Positions 12,550-26,000 of a stretch of 64,000 bases of DNA are shown in pieces. Each line of letters opens with the position of its first letter. The first letter of the stretch is position 1. The notes beneath the pieces are model-generated. The model saw only the letters and a list, made by a program, of their open reading frames with translations. It did no database searches and was not told the DNA's origin. The translations under genes and the position numbers were made by a program. The DNA comes from Rotaria sordida (taxonomy: Eukaryota; Rotifera; Eurotatoria; Philodinida; Philodinidae). The DNA lies in assembly GCA_905250125.1 (NCBI GenBank), contig CAJNOL010000010.1, positions 183,702 to 247,701 on the forward strand. The letters run 5' to 3'.

Positions 12550-15500
12550 TTAATTCATTGAATATCGATCAGCTAATTTATCAAGAGCAACTGTTAATTG
12601 AATAAATTGAGCCATCGATGTAGATATTGTTAACATTCGAACAGGAGATGATGTATCTCGACTGAAAAACAAAAGACAAATTTTTTTTTATCGAATTTTA
12701 AATAATTCTATTAAAAATACCTTCGTTCTTTAGCTTGATTCATTTGATCCCATTGATCTTTGATTAACATATAATAACATTGTGGTGCCTAATTATATAT
12801 TTTAAGAGAAAATAAGAAAAAACACTAAAATCTTTATTATTTTACCTTATTCTTAATTTCAAATAACTTCATTAGTTTAACACCATCAATATCCATAAAC
12901 ATTGGCATAAATCTAATGACAAAAATAAACAAAAACAGAAACAAATAAAAATTTAATATTTAAATTTCAAAATTTTACTTTTCTAATCCATTTTCAGCTA
13001 ATAAATGTTGTGTATCTGTAATTGACATTTTTTCTAAGTTTGTTGATAAAATCGGTTTTGCTTCTGATGGTTTGTCTATTCGAAATTGTGACATTAAATG
13101 AGCTAAAGCACCTGGAGGAGCATTCGATGTTGTAGTTGTCGTTTCATTTATTGTTGATGATGGTTGAGGTGGAGGTGCAGCTGAAAAAGAAGCACTCTTG
13201 ACATTAAAAAACAAAGGTAAGAGTTAGAAAAATAAAATATACGTTTTTTCGATGGTGACACCGTCGGTTTTCTTTCTGTTCGATTAAGAACTGCTTGTAA
13301 TTCAGCAAGCGTTTCTGAATAAGCTGCTTCAAATGGTTTTTTTGCATAATTTACATATAATTTATTACCAACAATAATACCAAGCCAACCACTATAAAAA
13401 ATTTTATTTATAATTCAAAATTTTATAATAATGTTTAGCTTACTCAGGTTTATAATTAGCTTGAAGAAGAAGTGGAATAATAGTTTTTTTTCGTAGATAG
13501 GCATATTCACATTCTATGCAAAAAAAAACAGAAAAAGTTATTAGAGATATTGTTACACGATAAAGTTATTTTTATAAGAAATGAGAAGATTTTAGTAATA
13601 TTTCTTTTCACTTAATTATTAATACATTCCAAAATGGATGCTAGATACTAGGTCAATGACAGTTCACAATTCTCTAAACCGATTCCTTTTCCTAGGACTA
13701 TGTCAATTTACCGGTTCTTTTCATATGAACTATGTTAATTAATAATAGTAATGTAGGAATTCTATGCTTCAATTTTTCCAATAGTCAAGAAGAAGAACGA
13801 GTCACTATAATCAATTCTCAAAACATAACAGACTCATAGAACTGATCCGTTTGAATAACTCAGGTCTTTTGGAAAGAACCAGTTGTTAATTTCTCGATCG
13901 TGAACAATCAATTTTTTATTTTTAGTCTAGACTTAGTTGTGAGCTTAGCAAAATATTGTTCGCTGTAAACTCGTAATAATATATCTTACTACTATATCGT
14001 AACACACTTAACCTTTGATAATTTCCTTCTTGAAGACTCATAAAGACACAAACTGAAGAAAATAATTTTGATCTCGATCGCAATGATGATTCATGAATAG
14101 TTGATGAATCATTGACAAGAATACGCAAAATGAATAGATTACAATTTTATCGCAATAGAAATTGCCATTCATTATTACTTATATTTCATAAAAAAATCGA
14201 AACTAAAATATTTCTAATATTTATACCTAATCGACAACTTGGTGAATCTTTATATTTTTCAGTCAAACACATAAGAAAAATTGTTGAATTTTCAATAGCA
14301 TCTGCCATAGCATCAAGTATATTTCCATGCATCCTTTCAACATCAACTAAACAAAAATGAAACATAGATTAATGTTCGAAATTTTCCTCTCTCTCTCTCC
14401 CTCTCTCTTACTCCAAACATTATATCCATCAGCAACTAAATGATCTTTTATTTGCTTTGATAATTGTTGAACATCATGATTATATGAAAGCATTATATCT
14501 TTATTTCCTGTTGTTGATGTTGTTGTTGTGGTTGATGAAGTTTTCTTTGTTGTTGTTGGACCACCCATTAATGTACATAAACAACCAGATGCTGTTCGTC
14601 GTAATTCATCATTCGATGATGTTTGTGCAATAGTTGTTAAAATTTGATTTAATTTCATATGTTCATTATAAACTTTTCGAACATTTTGATCAAAACATAA
14701 ATTCCAGATAAGTGTACAAGCACATATTTGTTCTTTACCATTTGTATGTTGTTCAAGCATATTTAATAAACTATCAAGTAATTTTGATTCCGAAAAAATC
14801 TAAATAATAATAATAATAACAAGAAGAAGAATTCAAAAAAATAATAATTTTGTTTTTGTTTTTACTTTATATTTATTATCATTAGCAACAGATAATTTTG
14901 ATAAACCTTTACATAATTCATGTGCTTCTAATCCATGTGAACGACGATCTACAGTATTAATTGCTTCATGTAAAAGACCAACAAGATAAGGAATTGATTC
15001 TAATTAATAACAAGAAAAAAAGAAGAAAATAAAACTTTTGATTAAATAATTAAAATACCATTGGAATTTGTTAAATAAGTACGTTCATCTTCTCGAATAA
15101 TATATGCAAGAGTTAAATAAGATATTCCTTTAAGAAAAGTACTATATGAACCAACTGTTTGAATTACATGATTTAAAGTCTATTAACCAAAAAAAAAAAA
15201 CAAATTTTAATTTAGTAACTTTTTATTATAAACATACTTCTATACATCGATTTTGTCTTAAATCATCAATTAATTCTGGTACTTGTGCAATATTATGTAA
15301 AATTGAAATAATCATATCAAATAATTTTTTTATTGCCTAAAAAGAAAAATTAAAACTTTTACATAAAACAATTCATTGAATTATGAACTAACATCATTCG
15401 AAGAAAAATGTTTTAAATAATTATCCTGATTTAAATTAGGAATAAACATTGGTATAAATTGTGCATCAACAACAGCCTATAAATAAAAACAATAAATTAA

Positions 15501-16174
15501 TTTCTTTTTCTTCAGAAACGTTTCAAAAGTGTCTCAAGCTGACGGAGGAAGGCAGTAAAGTTTTCAGAGAGAACATCAGAGGGATCAATTTCCTTCCCCC
15601 AACAAATATCTGAAAATGATTAGGAAATGTACAATTTTCATAAGACGAAAACAATCTTTTTTTTCTGAAAAAAGAAAAGTTCAATTCCCGTCAATTCTGG
15701 TGACTTTGGGACATTCTTTCCATTTGTCCGATACATACAAAACACATTGCATTTGTTTTATCCGTATAATTCCATAATGAATGAAGTAAATAATAAGTAA
15801 TATGCCAACGTTCTTGAGTTTTAAATACATCCGTATGTATACGTTTAAATATTGGGTAACAAAGTTCTAATAGATATGATAAAAAATTCAAAAAAAATTT
15901 CTTTATAAAATACTTACTTGTATATTTCTTTTGTATTAATGTATCAATTAATATTTGAAAATTTGATGTGCCATAACATAATGTATAGATTTTATCAAAA
16001 TATTGAAAGAGATTCACTGTTTTACTTGATTCATATTCAGATTCTGTTAATCGAGTTAATTCATCAATTTTAGAATTTAACTACAAAAAAAAAATAATAT
16101 GTTAATCGACATATAAAAGAAAGAATTCAAATCAACATTACTTGTGTCATTTCGAATAATGTGCTAGTCGTCAT
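12550..16174 (-). CDS. Armadillo-repeat / TIR / SAM-like protein, 15 exons
   Basis: Exons in minus order: 16142-16174, 15918-16080, 15739-15866, 15393-15476, 15238-15336, 15059-15179, 14866-14999, 14412-14799, 14227-14346, 13444-13513, 13243-13391, 12979-13180, 12846-12912, 12721-12788, 12550-12661; 645 aa, phases consistent. The N-terminal ~340 residues look like helical armadillo-type repeats (for example CTLIWNLCFDQNVRKV). A Thr-rich linker leads to a TIR domain at about 354-500 with DIMLSYNHD, HGNILDAMADAIENS, a C..ECEYA motif carrying the candidate NADase Glu (about 424/426) and GWLGIIVG. A proline/threonine linker and a SAM-like region at about 545-600 follow. TIR domains either scaffold or cleave NAD. 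The parts resemble SARM1 but the order (ARM-TIR-SAM) differs from SARM1 (ARM-SAM-SAM-TIR). It is transcribed divergently from the next gene, 318 bp away. Confidence 0.85.
13640..13915. repeat. Possible very degenerate foldback in a TIR-gene intron
   Basis: Within the 713-bp intron 13514-14226, about 13645-13740 aligns loosely with the reverse complement of about 13830-13905 (shared TTCTTT/CCGGTTC-like blocks). The match is weak and could be chance in AT-rich DNA. Confidence 0.35.
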
Positions 16175-16492
16175 ATTTGAAAAACGATCTTTTTATAATA
16201 CTCAATGTGTCAATCAATCAACCACCTACATTTGATGAATCATTTTCTATCAAAACAATACTTCTTCTGACATCTATAGACAACAAAGCATACTCTTTAT
16301 TGATTTAAATTACACACTGATTTTCTTCGTTGATTTTATTATTATTATATTTAAATTAATTTAATATGAGTTTTCAAATAAATAAATAAATAAGAATAAA
16401 AATAAAAATGGTTTCTATCCAACTTTTATCATAATTTTTGGATTATTGATATGTTTCATATAATCTCAAATGTTTGAAAATTATCTTTTCAA
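16175..16492. promoter_or_regulatory. Divergent intergenic spacer
   Basis: 318 bp separate the start codons of the minus-strand TIR gene and the plus-strand small membrane protein. The spacer must contain both 5' UTRs and probably a shared bidirectional promoter. No specific element is identifiable. Confidence 0.4.
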
Positions 16493-16771
16493 ATGTTAGG
16501 TCGTTTATTTCGAAGTCAAAATCGTACAGTAATTTATAATCGAGCACATCGAATAACAGCATCATTTTTAATTGGTGTAACTTGTGTTAGTTTTCTAGCT
16601 GTTTGTCATCAATTATATAAAGCTAAAACGGAATATTTACCTGATATTCGTCGACGAGGTAAAGAACGTCTTGAAAAAGCACTTGCTTTACGACAAAGTG
16701 AAGCCGAACTTGTTGAACAACAACGTCTTGCTGAAAAACAACTTGAAATAAATACAAACCTTCAACAATAA
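16493..16771 (+). CDS. 92-aa single-pass membrane protein, unrecognised
   Basis: An intronless 92-codon frame beginning MLGRLFRSQNR. A basic N-terminus is followed by one hydrophobic segment (about residues 22-40, ASFLIGVTCVSFLAV) and then a highly charged, probably helical C-terminal half rich in Glu, Lys, Arg and Gln. This layout is common in small mitochondrial inner-membrane assembly factors, but I do not recognise the family and claim no function. Its stop is 16 bp before the archease ATG on the same strand, so both may sit on one mRNA. The regular amino-acid composition and codon use like neighbouring exons argue for a real gene. Confidence 0.65.
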   Translation: MLGRLFRSQNRTVIYNRAHRITASFLIGVTCVSFLAVCHQLYKAKTEYLPDIRRRGKERLEKALALRQSEAELVEQQRLAEKQLEINTNLQQ

Positions 16772-16787
16772 AATTAAGTTTAACCCA

Positions 16788-19700
16788 ATGTCAAAGGAAA
16801 GTGAAAAGAAAATTCAAGATTCCAATACAAAAAATAATCAAAATGAAGAAGAGAATGGTCCATCAGCATCTAATGAAAATGTTACTTTTGATTATCCAGA
16901 TATAAAATATGAATTTCTTGATAATACAGCTGATATACAAATTCATGCATGGGGAAATTCTCTTGAAGAATCTTTTGAACAGGTTAGTTGAACAAATAGA
17001 ATATTTATAGAATTACTACATCCTTCAAAAATTATTAATGAAGTCTTCTATATAGATTTCTGAAAGGCAAAGTTTTTCGTGTCTCGAATATAGATTGCGG
17101 GATCGGAACTACGCGAAAGAGAAGTTGTTGAGAGTAGAACCACGAGAAAAAAGTTTGCCAAGTCGGAACTCAAATTTATAGTAATATATTCAATGATTTT
17201 AAGCAAATTATATTATAAATCATATGAATCAGAACACAATGCAAAAGAGATGACCCAAAAAGGTACGAGTCGTCCACTAAATAAATAAAAAAAAGCCAAT
17301 ATTGAAGAATTATTTTAGATCTGATGTAAATAAATTCTGGAATAGTTTCCTCTAGACCGAGACCAATAAAACTCGGTCTTGAAAGCTCTCTAGTCTTGAA
17401 TCCTGTTCATCACGAACCATGATTTTTCAAAATGTTCGAAATCCGAATACTTCATCCTGAACGTTCTTGAATACTCCTATAAAGCCTTGTAATTGGAGAA
17501 GATATAAAGATATCGTTTTGTCAAAGATATTCAAAACTGACCTTTTACAATGGGCTAGTCTTTTGATAATTTCTACTCAGAAAATCAAGAATTTTTCAAA
17601 AACATTCCTAATATTCAGACAGGTATTTTTAGGAACTGATAATGGAGGTGTTTGTTTTGTTATTAGTCAACAAGAGCAGACATATTTGAATTAAATTAAA
17701 GCTTTTAACGCCAAACTAGCAAGTGTAAAATATAGACTGCTATTGGCGTGCATGGACTGAAGTATTCAAATTTTAAGGTATTTATAGTATATGTAAGATG
17801 CTCACAATTGAAAATTTCAGCAAATGTTTTTCTTTTTTCGTGATAGTTAAATAGAGCTTATCTATTTGCATAAGAAAATATATTTCGAATAAAAAAAAAA
17901 TTTCACGAAAAACTTTCAAGATACCATCATTTTCAAATATAAGAGAAAATAGATTAAAAATTCTAACTTTTGTAAAAATTAAAAAAAATTATTTTTAATT
18001 TGAAACATACTTTTCTTATGCAACTCGATTAGCTCTATTCAAGGATCACGAAGAAAACTCTGTTAAAATTTTGAACTGCAATTACCTTACATATACTGTA
18101 AATACCTTAAAATTCGAATACTTCGATCTGTGCATGTCAACGGCTGACTATATTTTACATTTGTTTGTTTTGCAATGACAGCTTTATTTTGACTCGAATA
18201 TGCCTAGTCTTATTAACTATCAGCACAAACATCGCCATTGTAACTGCCAGAAAATCATGATTTTTTTCTAGGAAAAATGGTTTTTTACTCAAAACCGGAG
18301 TTTTTAAGTGCTGAAAATTCCCAAGAATCTATTGGATTGCTGAAAAACAGTTCGGAGAAAACCATAGTCGTATATTATGTCTTGTAAAATTGTTCTTGTT
18401 GGTGGCCTTCTATTCTGGTGAGGTTTACCATCCATACAGAAAATGTATTCATATAGATCGTAATCAGACAAAGCACCTATTTTCTGACATGTATTATGGG
18501 CAACAGAATATTGATCGACGAACACATCTGACTACAGCTAAAATAAATAATTTGCTATATATCAAACGAAATCTTCAAATATTAAAGGACATTTATCTGC
18601 TTGTAGCTGAAATGTGAGAAAAAAAAGAGATTTATGGAAGGTATAACTGCAGTTTAAGTAAGATGCACATAACATAAAATTGTTGTGAGTTTTATTTCAA
18701 TTAAATTATTCCTTCGCTGTAGAAAACTTCAAATACTGATAAGACCATAGATATAACCAAAATCACATTTTTTCTTAAAACAACTCTTAAGTTTTTATAA
18801 TCTTTTGTCTAAACTCTTTAAAAATAGGTTTTTTTTTCTAATTCAGCATCAAAAACTGAATAGAAATATGTTATTTTCTTACGTATAAAACAAATAATGT
18901 AAGAAACTGCTTTCAATATATATATGTAAGATTGTAGTATGTCTTTATAGACAGTTTATTTTTGTGACAGAAGATAAAACCAAATGCCTTATCTCATTCG
19001 AGTGAACTGGTTTCGAGCTTAAAAAAGTACCCATTTTGTTCCATTTTGGAAAAAATCGAATATTTTCTCGTTTTAGTAGTAAAAGGACCAAAAATGGCCT
19101 TATTTAATGCGATTTCTATCATCAAACTCATTTTTCAACGGAAAACGCACTTATACTTCTCTCAGCTTTTTTATTTTGAAATTTTGTCTGTGATAAATTT
19201 TCCATTGGATACAGAATCTGCTGAAATATATATGGCTTGATGTAGATTTTCACACTGATTTTGAATAGTCTGTTTATTTTGTTTTTCAACTGAGCTTTGA
19301 TAATAGAAACTGCAATAAATAACGCCGATTTTGGTCCTTTTACTATTGAAACAAGAGAATGTTCGATTTTTTCAACAAAAAAACAAAATGTATATTTTTT
19401 TAGCTAGAAACTGGCTCATTCAAATGAGATAAAACATTTGATCTTATGTTCTGTCACAAAAAAATCTAGATAGATTTATCAAAGTGTCTATAAACACACG
19501 CTATAAACCTACGTATATTGATAGCGATGTTTTACGTGTTTTATTTTAAATCTAAGAAAATAATATTTTCTATACAGTTTCTGATGTTGAATTAGAAAAA
19601 AAAACTATTTTCCAAGAATTTAGAAAAAAAGATTATAGAAATGTAAGAGTTGTTTTGAGAAAGGATTCTGGTTATATTTGTGGTATAACAGTATTTGGCG

Positions 19701-21719
19701 CTTAATTAAACAAGGGGCTGTACATAAACGGCAGAAAGAATAAAACAATTGATGAAGAAAAAAATTTCAGACATTTTTTTCAAGTATTATCCATAATCTC
19801 GCTTGTCTTGTGCTGTAATTTTTTGAAAATGTTCCCACGCCGATCGCTTTATGGGTCATGACAAACGAGATTATTCGATACTGCCTTGCGGAACTCAATT
19901 CTAAAGAACAATATAGATCTCAAGGGAAAGCAGCTGATTTCTTTCCATTTTTTTTTATCAAATTAAAATAAAAAAGATGGTTTTCAACGTTTTTCTATCT
20001 TAATTTGAAGTATTTTATTATAATTTAAATCTATAAGCAGAATCTAATTGTCAAAAAAAGACGATTTGTACATTTCGAGAATGAAATCTGCAATAAAAAC
20101 TACAAAAAAGTTATGTTTTCGATTTTTTTCATTTGTTTGATTCTTTTTTCTGGAAAACGAGACAAAACCAAAGAATTTTAATTCCAGCTGTTTCCTTTTG
20201 ACAATTGTTTTTAATCGTATTTTCAAAATTACATGTCCCTACTGTGATGTCTTATAATTCCTTTCGAATTAACATGAACCACACTATTTATTTCTGTTAA
20301 ATTATACTAAATGAATATGCAATACAGGAAGTAAAGAATCTTGCCGAGAAAAAAATACAGTCATTTATTCTAAAGAAAAACATCAAAATTCTCGACTACG
20401 AATTTAGAAAATGATGATAAAGTCTATATTTTTGTCATTTATGAAAGAATCAACGTGTTGTATAATGTTCTCAATGAATCAAATTTATATTTTTATCTGT
20501 TTTTTTAAATTTATGATGAAAATTTTTCAATAATTTTTAAAGAGTAAAATTAGCTATATGATCTGATTGAACTGAACTTGTTGAATATGTTATTCTATGT
20601 CATTTTTAAAGGGATATATGAGTCATTTTCTATCTAATTCACATGAAAAGAAGTTTTCAGCAGGTTTTTTTAAATTGATCTTCATATATAATTGAATTAT
20701 ATACTTGAAAAGAATAAGATTTTCTTGCTGGAAACTTCTCTCCTGAAATGATAAGAAAAGTCATTGAAATCAAAATTAATTATTTTCATAGAACAAAAAG
20801 AATTTATGTTCATTGTTATAATATTTTGAATAGGAAATTTCTCTTTGACACGAACAAAATTTATTTCATTTCTCATTCTGCAACTTCTTTATTTCCACGG
20901 GATAATTTTTTTAAAAATTTTATTTGAAGTTTGTATAAAAGAATTTATTAAAGCAAATGAAAAAAAGACCTTTCTCAAGTGTATTTTGAAAAGCATCGTA
21001 TAATGCGTATTGATAATAGGCAAATACTTTAGTGTTCTTTTTTTTGTTTTATTTATTCTAAAACATTTTTAAAGGATTTCCACTTCCGTTCATCTTAACA
21101 TTTCATTTCCTCATTGACAACTCTTATGTACTAAGAGTACGGATTCAAATAATGCTTAGAAAAGAAATATTTCATTTGATATGAAAGAAAATGCTGAATT
21201 ATTTGCAATTTTGTAAATACTCAAGTTCTTATATTTGTTAAGTACTACCTAATACAATTTTCATCAATATGACACATTTTAAAATCTTTTTGTTTTTCTT
21301 TTTCATTTTATTCATATACAAAGAAAACATAATTTTCTTGTAAGAAATCATAATGACATGTATTTATATTTTAGGTAGCTATGGGTATGTTTGCATATAT
21401 GACTGATATTGATCGTATTGAAAATCGTGATATGAAACAAATTGATATTCAAGCCGAAGGAGATTTACAAAATTTATTATATAAATTTTTATCTGAATGG
21501 CTTGAAGTTTATGGTACAGAAGATTATTTTATAGCAAGAAAAATTGAAATTAACTTATTTGATCGCAATCAGTTACGTATAATTGCTCGCGGTTATGGTG
21601 AAATATTTGATTTATCACGACATACACAAGGAACTGAAATTAAGGCAATCACTTATTCAAATATGCAAATACATGAAGAAGCATCAACACATGATGTCTA
21701 TGTTATTGTTGATATTTAA
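16788..21719 (+). CDS. ZBTB8OS: Archease, RTCB tRNA-ligase cofactor, 2 exons
   Basis: Exons 16788-16982 and 21375-21719 join in phase 0 to give 179 aa. Archease activates the RTCB RNA ligase complex, letting it perform multiple rounds of tRNA exon joining (family knowledge). Diagnostic stretches are EFLDNTADIQIHAWG (the usual DHTAD reads DNTAD here), SLEESFEQVAMGMFAYMTD, GDLQNLLYKFLSEWL, GTEIKAITYSNMQ and the terminal VYVIVDI. The first ~40 residues are a charged, probably disordered extension. The single intron is 4392 bp, far longer than the small introns around it, and contains two foldbacks. The closeness of the upstream 92-aa gene suggests operon-like expression, possibly resolved by spliced-leader trans-splicing. 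Confidence 0.93.
17632..18255. repeat. Foldback 1 in the archease intron
   Basis: Arms about 17632-17905 and 17975-18255. Mirrored blocks include GTAAAATATAG, GAAGTATTC, TTTTAAGGTATTTA, AGTATATGTAAG and TGCATAAGAAAA. Arm identity by eye is about 75-80%. Confidence 0.85.
18730..19698. repeat. Foldback 2 in the archease intron
   Basis: Arms about 18730-19200 and 19245-19698, bounded on both sides by CAAATACTG / CAGTATTTG. Further mirrored blocks include TTGTGACAGAA, AGTAAAAGGACCAAAA and AACAACTCTTA. This is one of the two longest foldbacks in the window. Confidence 0.88.
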
Positions 21720-22768
21720 TGATGTGTGTGCATGCCTAGTTTATTTTGTTAGTCTCAGATTTTTTTTTCTTCTCGTTTTATTATTTCACATTTATACGCG
21801 CGTCAGCTTTATATTCTGGATCACCATTAATTTCCCTCGTGATACCTTACGTTCCTTTTCTTTTCATAGTTGTTTTTTATTGTTATTATTAAAAACTATA
21901 AAAAAAAATGGATGATGATGATTCAAGCACAAATAGTCAAAGGATGGATGTTGGTACGACTTATAAAGTATGTAAAGATGGCAAAAACAAATACATACGG
22001 TGTATATAAGAGAAAAAAAAGTAAAAATAAGCAGCTATATATATATATATATATACATAGACAAATAGATAGTTATAGGAAAAGAAGAGGAATCTATCAG
22101 TCTAACAAATAGAGAAAGAGAGACATCTCGTTTTTCATATATGTGACTGTGATGATGGGATTTTTCTTCCGATAATAATCATCGTCACTCGTTCTCGTCG
22201 TCGATAGTAGAACAAAGAATAAAAAAGAGTAGGGGAAAATCTCATTCTCGCTCTTTTGCTTTCCAAAAAAAAAAGAAAACTCATCTACTATCTCTTGTTA
22301 TTTGTTCATATATTCCTTTAAGGACATTGCATCGAGTGGTTTCTTTCTCTCTCTCTCGGTCTCTCTGTCAGCATACAAGTATAGATGGATGTTTGTTTGG
22401 GATATGATGATATCGATTTTCTCCGAGCGAATGTCATTTCTTCTTTTCTTCTATTACTTTTTGTCGTTGGATTTTTCTACAGTGTCGATACTGTAAATAG
22501 TTTGTTAAGACCAACTGTACTTTTCGCCAGACTGACAAGAACAACAGTAATAACAACAACGACGACAGATAAATAAGATGATGTTGAACTGATTAACACT
22601 ACATGCTTCGTTTTTTCTCTCGCTCAATACAATAATTCTTGGCTTGTTTTTTTTGTTTTTTTTATTCCCTCGAACATTGTCAAGATTATTATTATTATTA
22701 TTATTGTCTACGATTATTATTATTTTTTTTGCATCTATCATAAATAATTTTCAATTGACAACGACAAT
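21720..22768. other. Intergenic, archease 3' end to DPP first exon
   Basis: T-rich and A-rich DNA with an AT dinucleotide run near 22037-22055 and an ATT/TTA trinucleotide run near 22687-22707. No exon is supportable. The right part probably holds the promoter of the DPP-like gene's first alternative exon. Confidence 0.45.
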
Positions 22769-22804
22769 ATGATGAAAGAAAAGAATAATGCTATGGCTGA
22801 ACAG
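22769..22804 (+). CDS. Candidate alternative first exon A of DPP-like gene
   Basis: Encodes MMKEKNNAMAEQ and ends in CAG|GTAATA at phase 0, which joins in frame to the exon at 29516. Confidence 0.55.
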
Positions 22805-23001
22805 GTAATAATTTATCTTAAAAATTAAAGACACTGAGAGATTTTCTTTTCGACTTGAGCTAATGATTTGCATGTTTGTTCATAAATCTCTGTTCATATT
22901 TTTTTTGCACAACTTATTAAAGTCTCGTGCGTGTGTGCATGTTTCCAGTTGTCGGCACTAATTCTATGTTCAGCGAAGGGACATATAGAAAAAAAATAGA
23001 A

Positions 23002-23032
<31 letters not shown>

Positions 23033-26000
23033 TTTTTCTTTTTTTTACATCTTTTCCTCATGGTAGAATTCGGAATTGTAAATTAGTTGGTTAATTTAAC
23101 AGAGCATGAATTTATCGAAATGCACTTCCGATGAATTATTTATATCGATATAAGCTTCCTTTTCTCTTATTTAATGTTTTATTGAGATAGTCATTTTTTT
23201 TCCCTCTTTGAATACAGTGATTCATTTCGTTAATCTTTAGAGCATGATGATAAAGATTTCATTAGGGACTATAATCAATTACTCTTTATATCCATTGATT
23301 CGTATCTCTGACTGAAAATCACATTGGAAGTATTCGAACGTAAACATGTAACTAATTTATTGAAATTTTTATAAGCAATCATGTATAAAAATAAAACATG
23401 ATAGAATCTTTCATGTTGAATTTCATAATTCATCAAAAGAATATTAAAGTTTGATATTTATAATAATTTAGAAAAAAGATTATTATAATTATTATTATAA
23501 TTATAATTATAATTATAGTACAAGATAGAAAACAAGAAATATTTCTCAGAAGTCAATGAAATGCTATAAGAATACATTCTTGTCTATATGATTAAAGTTC
23601 TTTTCTAGCATGCATGCAAAGAAAAAATGTTCCTTTCGTGTCTTCATCTAAATTCATATGAATACCAAAATTAGATTAAGTGGATAAGCGACTAAGATGA
23701 TTAGATTTTCAAAGATTTGTTATAGTAAAAAAAATTTTAATTAGAAATTGAGTCCGATATTTGATTGGGAATATATATATGTATATATGTATGTGTATGA
23801 TGTATGTTGGTAATACACAGAAAATATTACTTTTAGTTTCGATGTATTTTATTCTGCATGCGTAAAACAAACCTAATAGAAAGCTAGAAAAACCATCGAG
23901 TTTCGTGGATAATAGATGCGAAAAATAAATAATTCAATAAAATACTCATTGATATAATCTTTCTATCAACAAATAGAAAGTGTTGATATATATCTTTCAA
24001 TACCTCTATAAATGATATATTACTTAATGATTTACTAATGATTGAAAAAATTATCGGTTATTTTATAAAGAAAAATATTTGATAATTTCTAAGATAAATA
24101 TTGAATATATCAAATTTTGTTGTTTGTCTTTTTCATTGGAACTAAATCAATGGATATATGTTTTGTAATGTTTGCCTTCATTAGAATGATTGATGTTAAT
24201 ATATAGACAGCTGTTCAGGATGGCAAAGATAAGCATTACCTCTATGGATATTCTGTTTGATTTAATGTCTATACAATACATAAGATAATAAACAAAAAAT
24301 GAGAGAATATTTCGAACAGATGTTATTAATGAAAGATTATCATACAGAAGAAATAGATCAGTTCGTTTTAGGTAGGCATAGTTTTTTTTTTTGGAAAATT
24401 TATATCGAAAAAAACAACAAAAAATCCTAAAGATTTTATTATTGAAAACAGTTAAATAGTAACATTTTAAAATACAATTATTTTAAATAAATATTTCTCT
24501 CACTAATAACGGAAGGTTCACAGTTGACCAATGCAAATTTAGCTGAGGTTTTTATCGCATATAAATAGACTTTAATGAGACTAATAGATGGCTGATAGGA
24601 CAAAAGTCCTTGATCTTTCTTTTCAAAGCTATGGCTGTTTTAATGAGTTTTCAGCATGTGAACACACTACTGACGGAAACATCTAATGATCGAATTTCAA
24701 TCTGAAATTTTTCCAGTATGTATGTCCAATAACACTTAGAAGATTTTGAAAATTTCAAACAATATGAATCTGTTTTGTTCGAATTATTGAATCTCTAGAA
24801 AAACTTAATTTTTCTGACTGTCTTATAAAAGATGAGTAGTTTTCAAAATTCCAATATTTCAAGGACGACCAATATTCATTTTGATCGAAATTCAATCATT
24901 AGATATCTTCATGGTTACCATTCTCACATACTGAAAATTCAATGAAGCAATCATAACTTCAGAAAGAAGATCCAAGCGTCCTTGTTCTTTCAGTCTCTTT
25001 TACTAGTCTCAACTAACGCTGACATATGGGCAAAAAAGAACAACTTTATTGACATTGGTAGGCTTTGTCTCGTAAGATGTTTTTTCATGGCGTAATGACT
25101 TTATATCAATCAAATGTAGAAAAGATCAACAAATTCTCATATAATCTCTAACAAATATCTATCAATAAACATTGAAATATAGTCAAACATGTTGCTCTAA
25201 ACTTTTGCGTCATATAAATATAAGCATTATAATGATAAAACATATTGTGATAGACTACATACAAAAAAAAAAGGCAATACTCTAAACGTTGCGATTAAAC
25301 GATAATCATAAGCTGTCGAAAATGCAATAACAATAATCAATATAAGTAATATCTACTAGTTTAAAATGTTCTTTTTGATGTAAAATGGTTAGTCAGTCTA
25401 ATGTATTGTAGAGAAAAATAGAAGAATACAAATGATTATTTATTATATATGTTAGTTAGATTGATTGATTGATTGTATTTTTCTAGATAGAATATATTCG
25501 TGATGGAAATAATCATACGATTCTTTGCGAATTGAACTATTCGTATTAACAGAAACTTTCTCATGTACAGTAAACCAAGTTATAGACTATTCTAATATTA
25601 ATAAAGATAATGTCAAGTAAATATCAATTAAGATCAGTCAAAAATAAACATAACTATTTAGTATTTCTACAGATTATTCATTTATCTATGTCCTTTCAAG
25701 CCACGTCGTTCAGAGATGTTGTTAGATTGAAACATGTCATGTTCATTCTATAAGAAAAAAAACTTAAAACTATAGGATTTTTCATATCGGAAATAGTGTA
25801 TAATGTCAGAAACAATAGTTTCGATTATAAAATGTAAGATAAAGAGTTTAAATAATTCTATATATCGATTTCAATGATTTATTGTCTAACCCTCTCAACT
25901 GTCACTTAAAAAAGAAATTTTCAATATAAGTAAAAAAAGAAAAAAAAACCTGTTGTGTAGTAGAAGAAAAGACAAAGTATGGGAAAAGGATTTCTTGAAG

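Noticed and set aside
18304..18617. Overlapping 73-aa minus and 75-aa plus frames in the archease intron
   Set aside because: Beside the foldback, no recognisable domain and no compatible splice partners.
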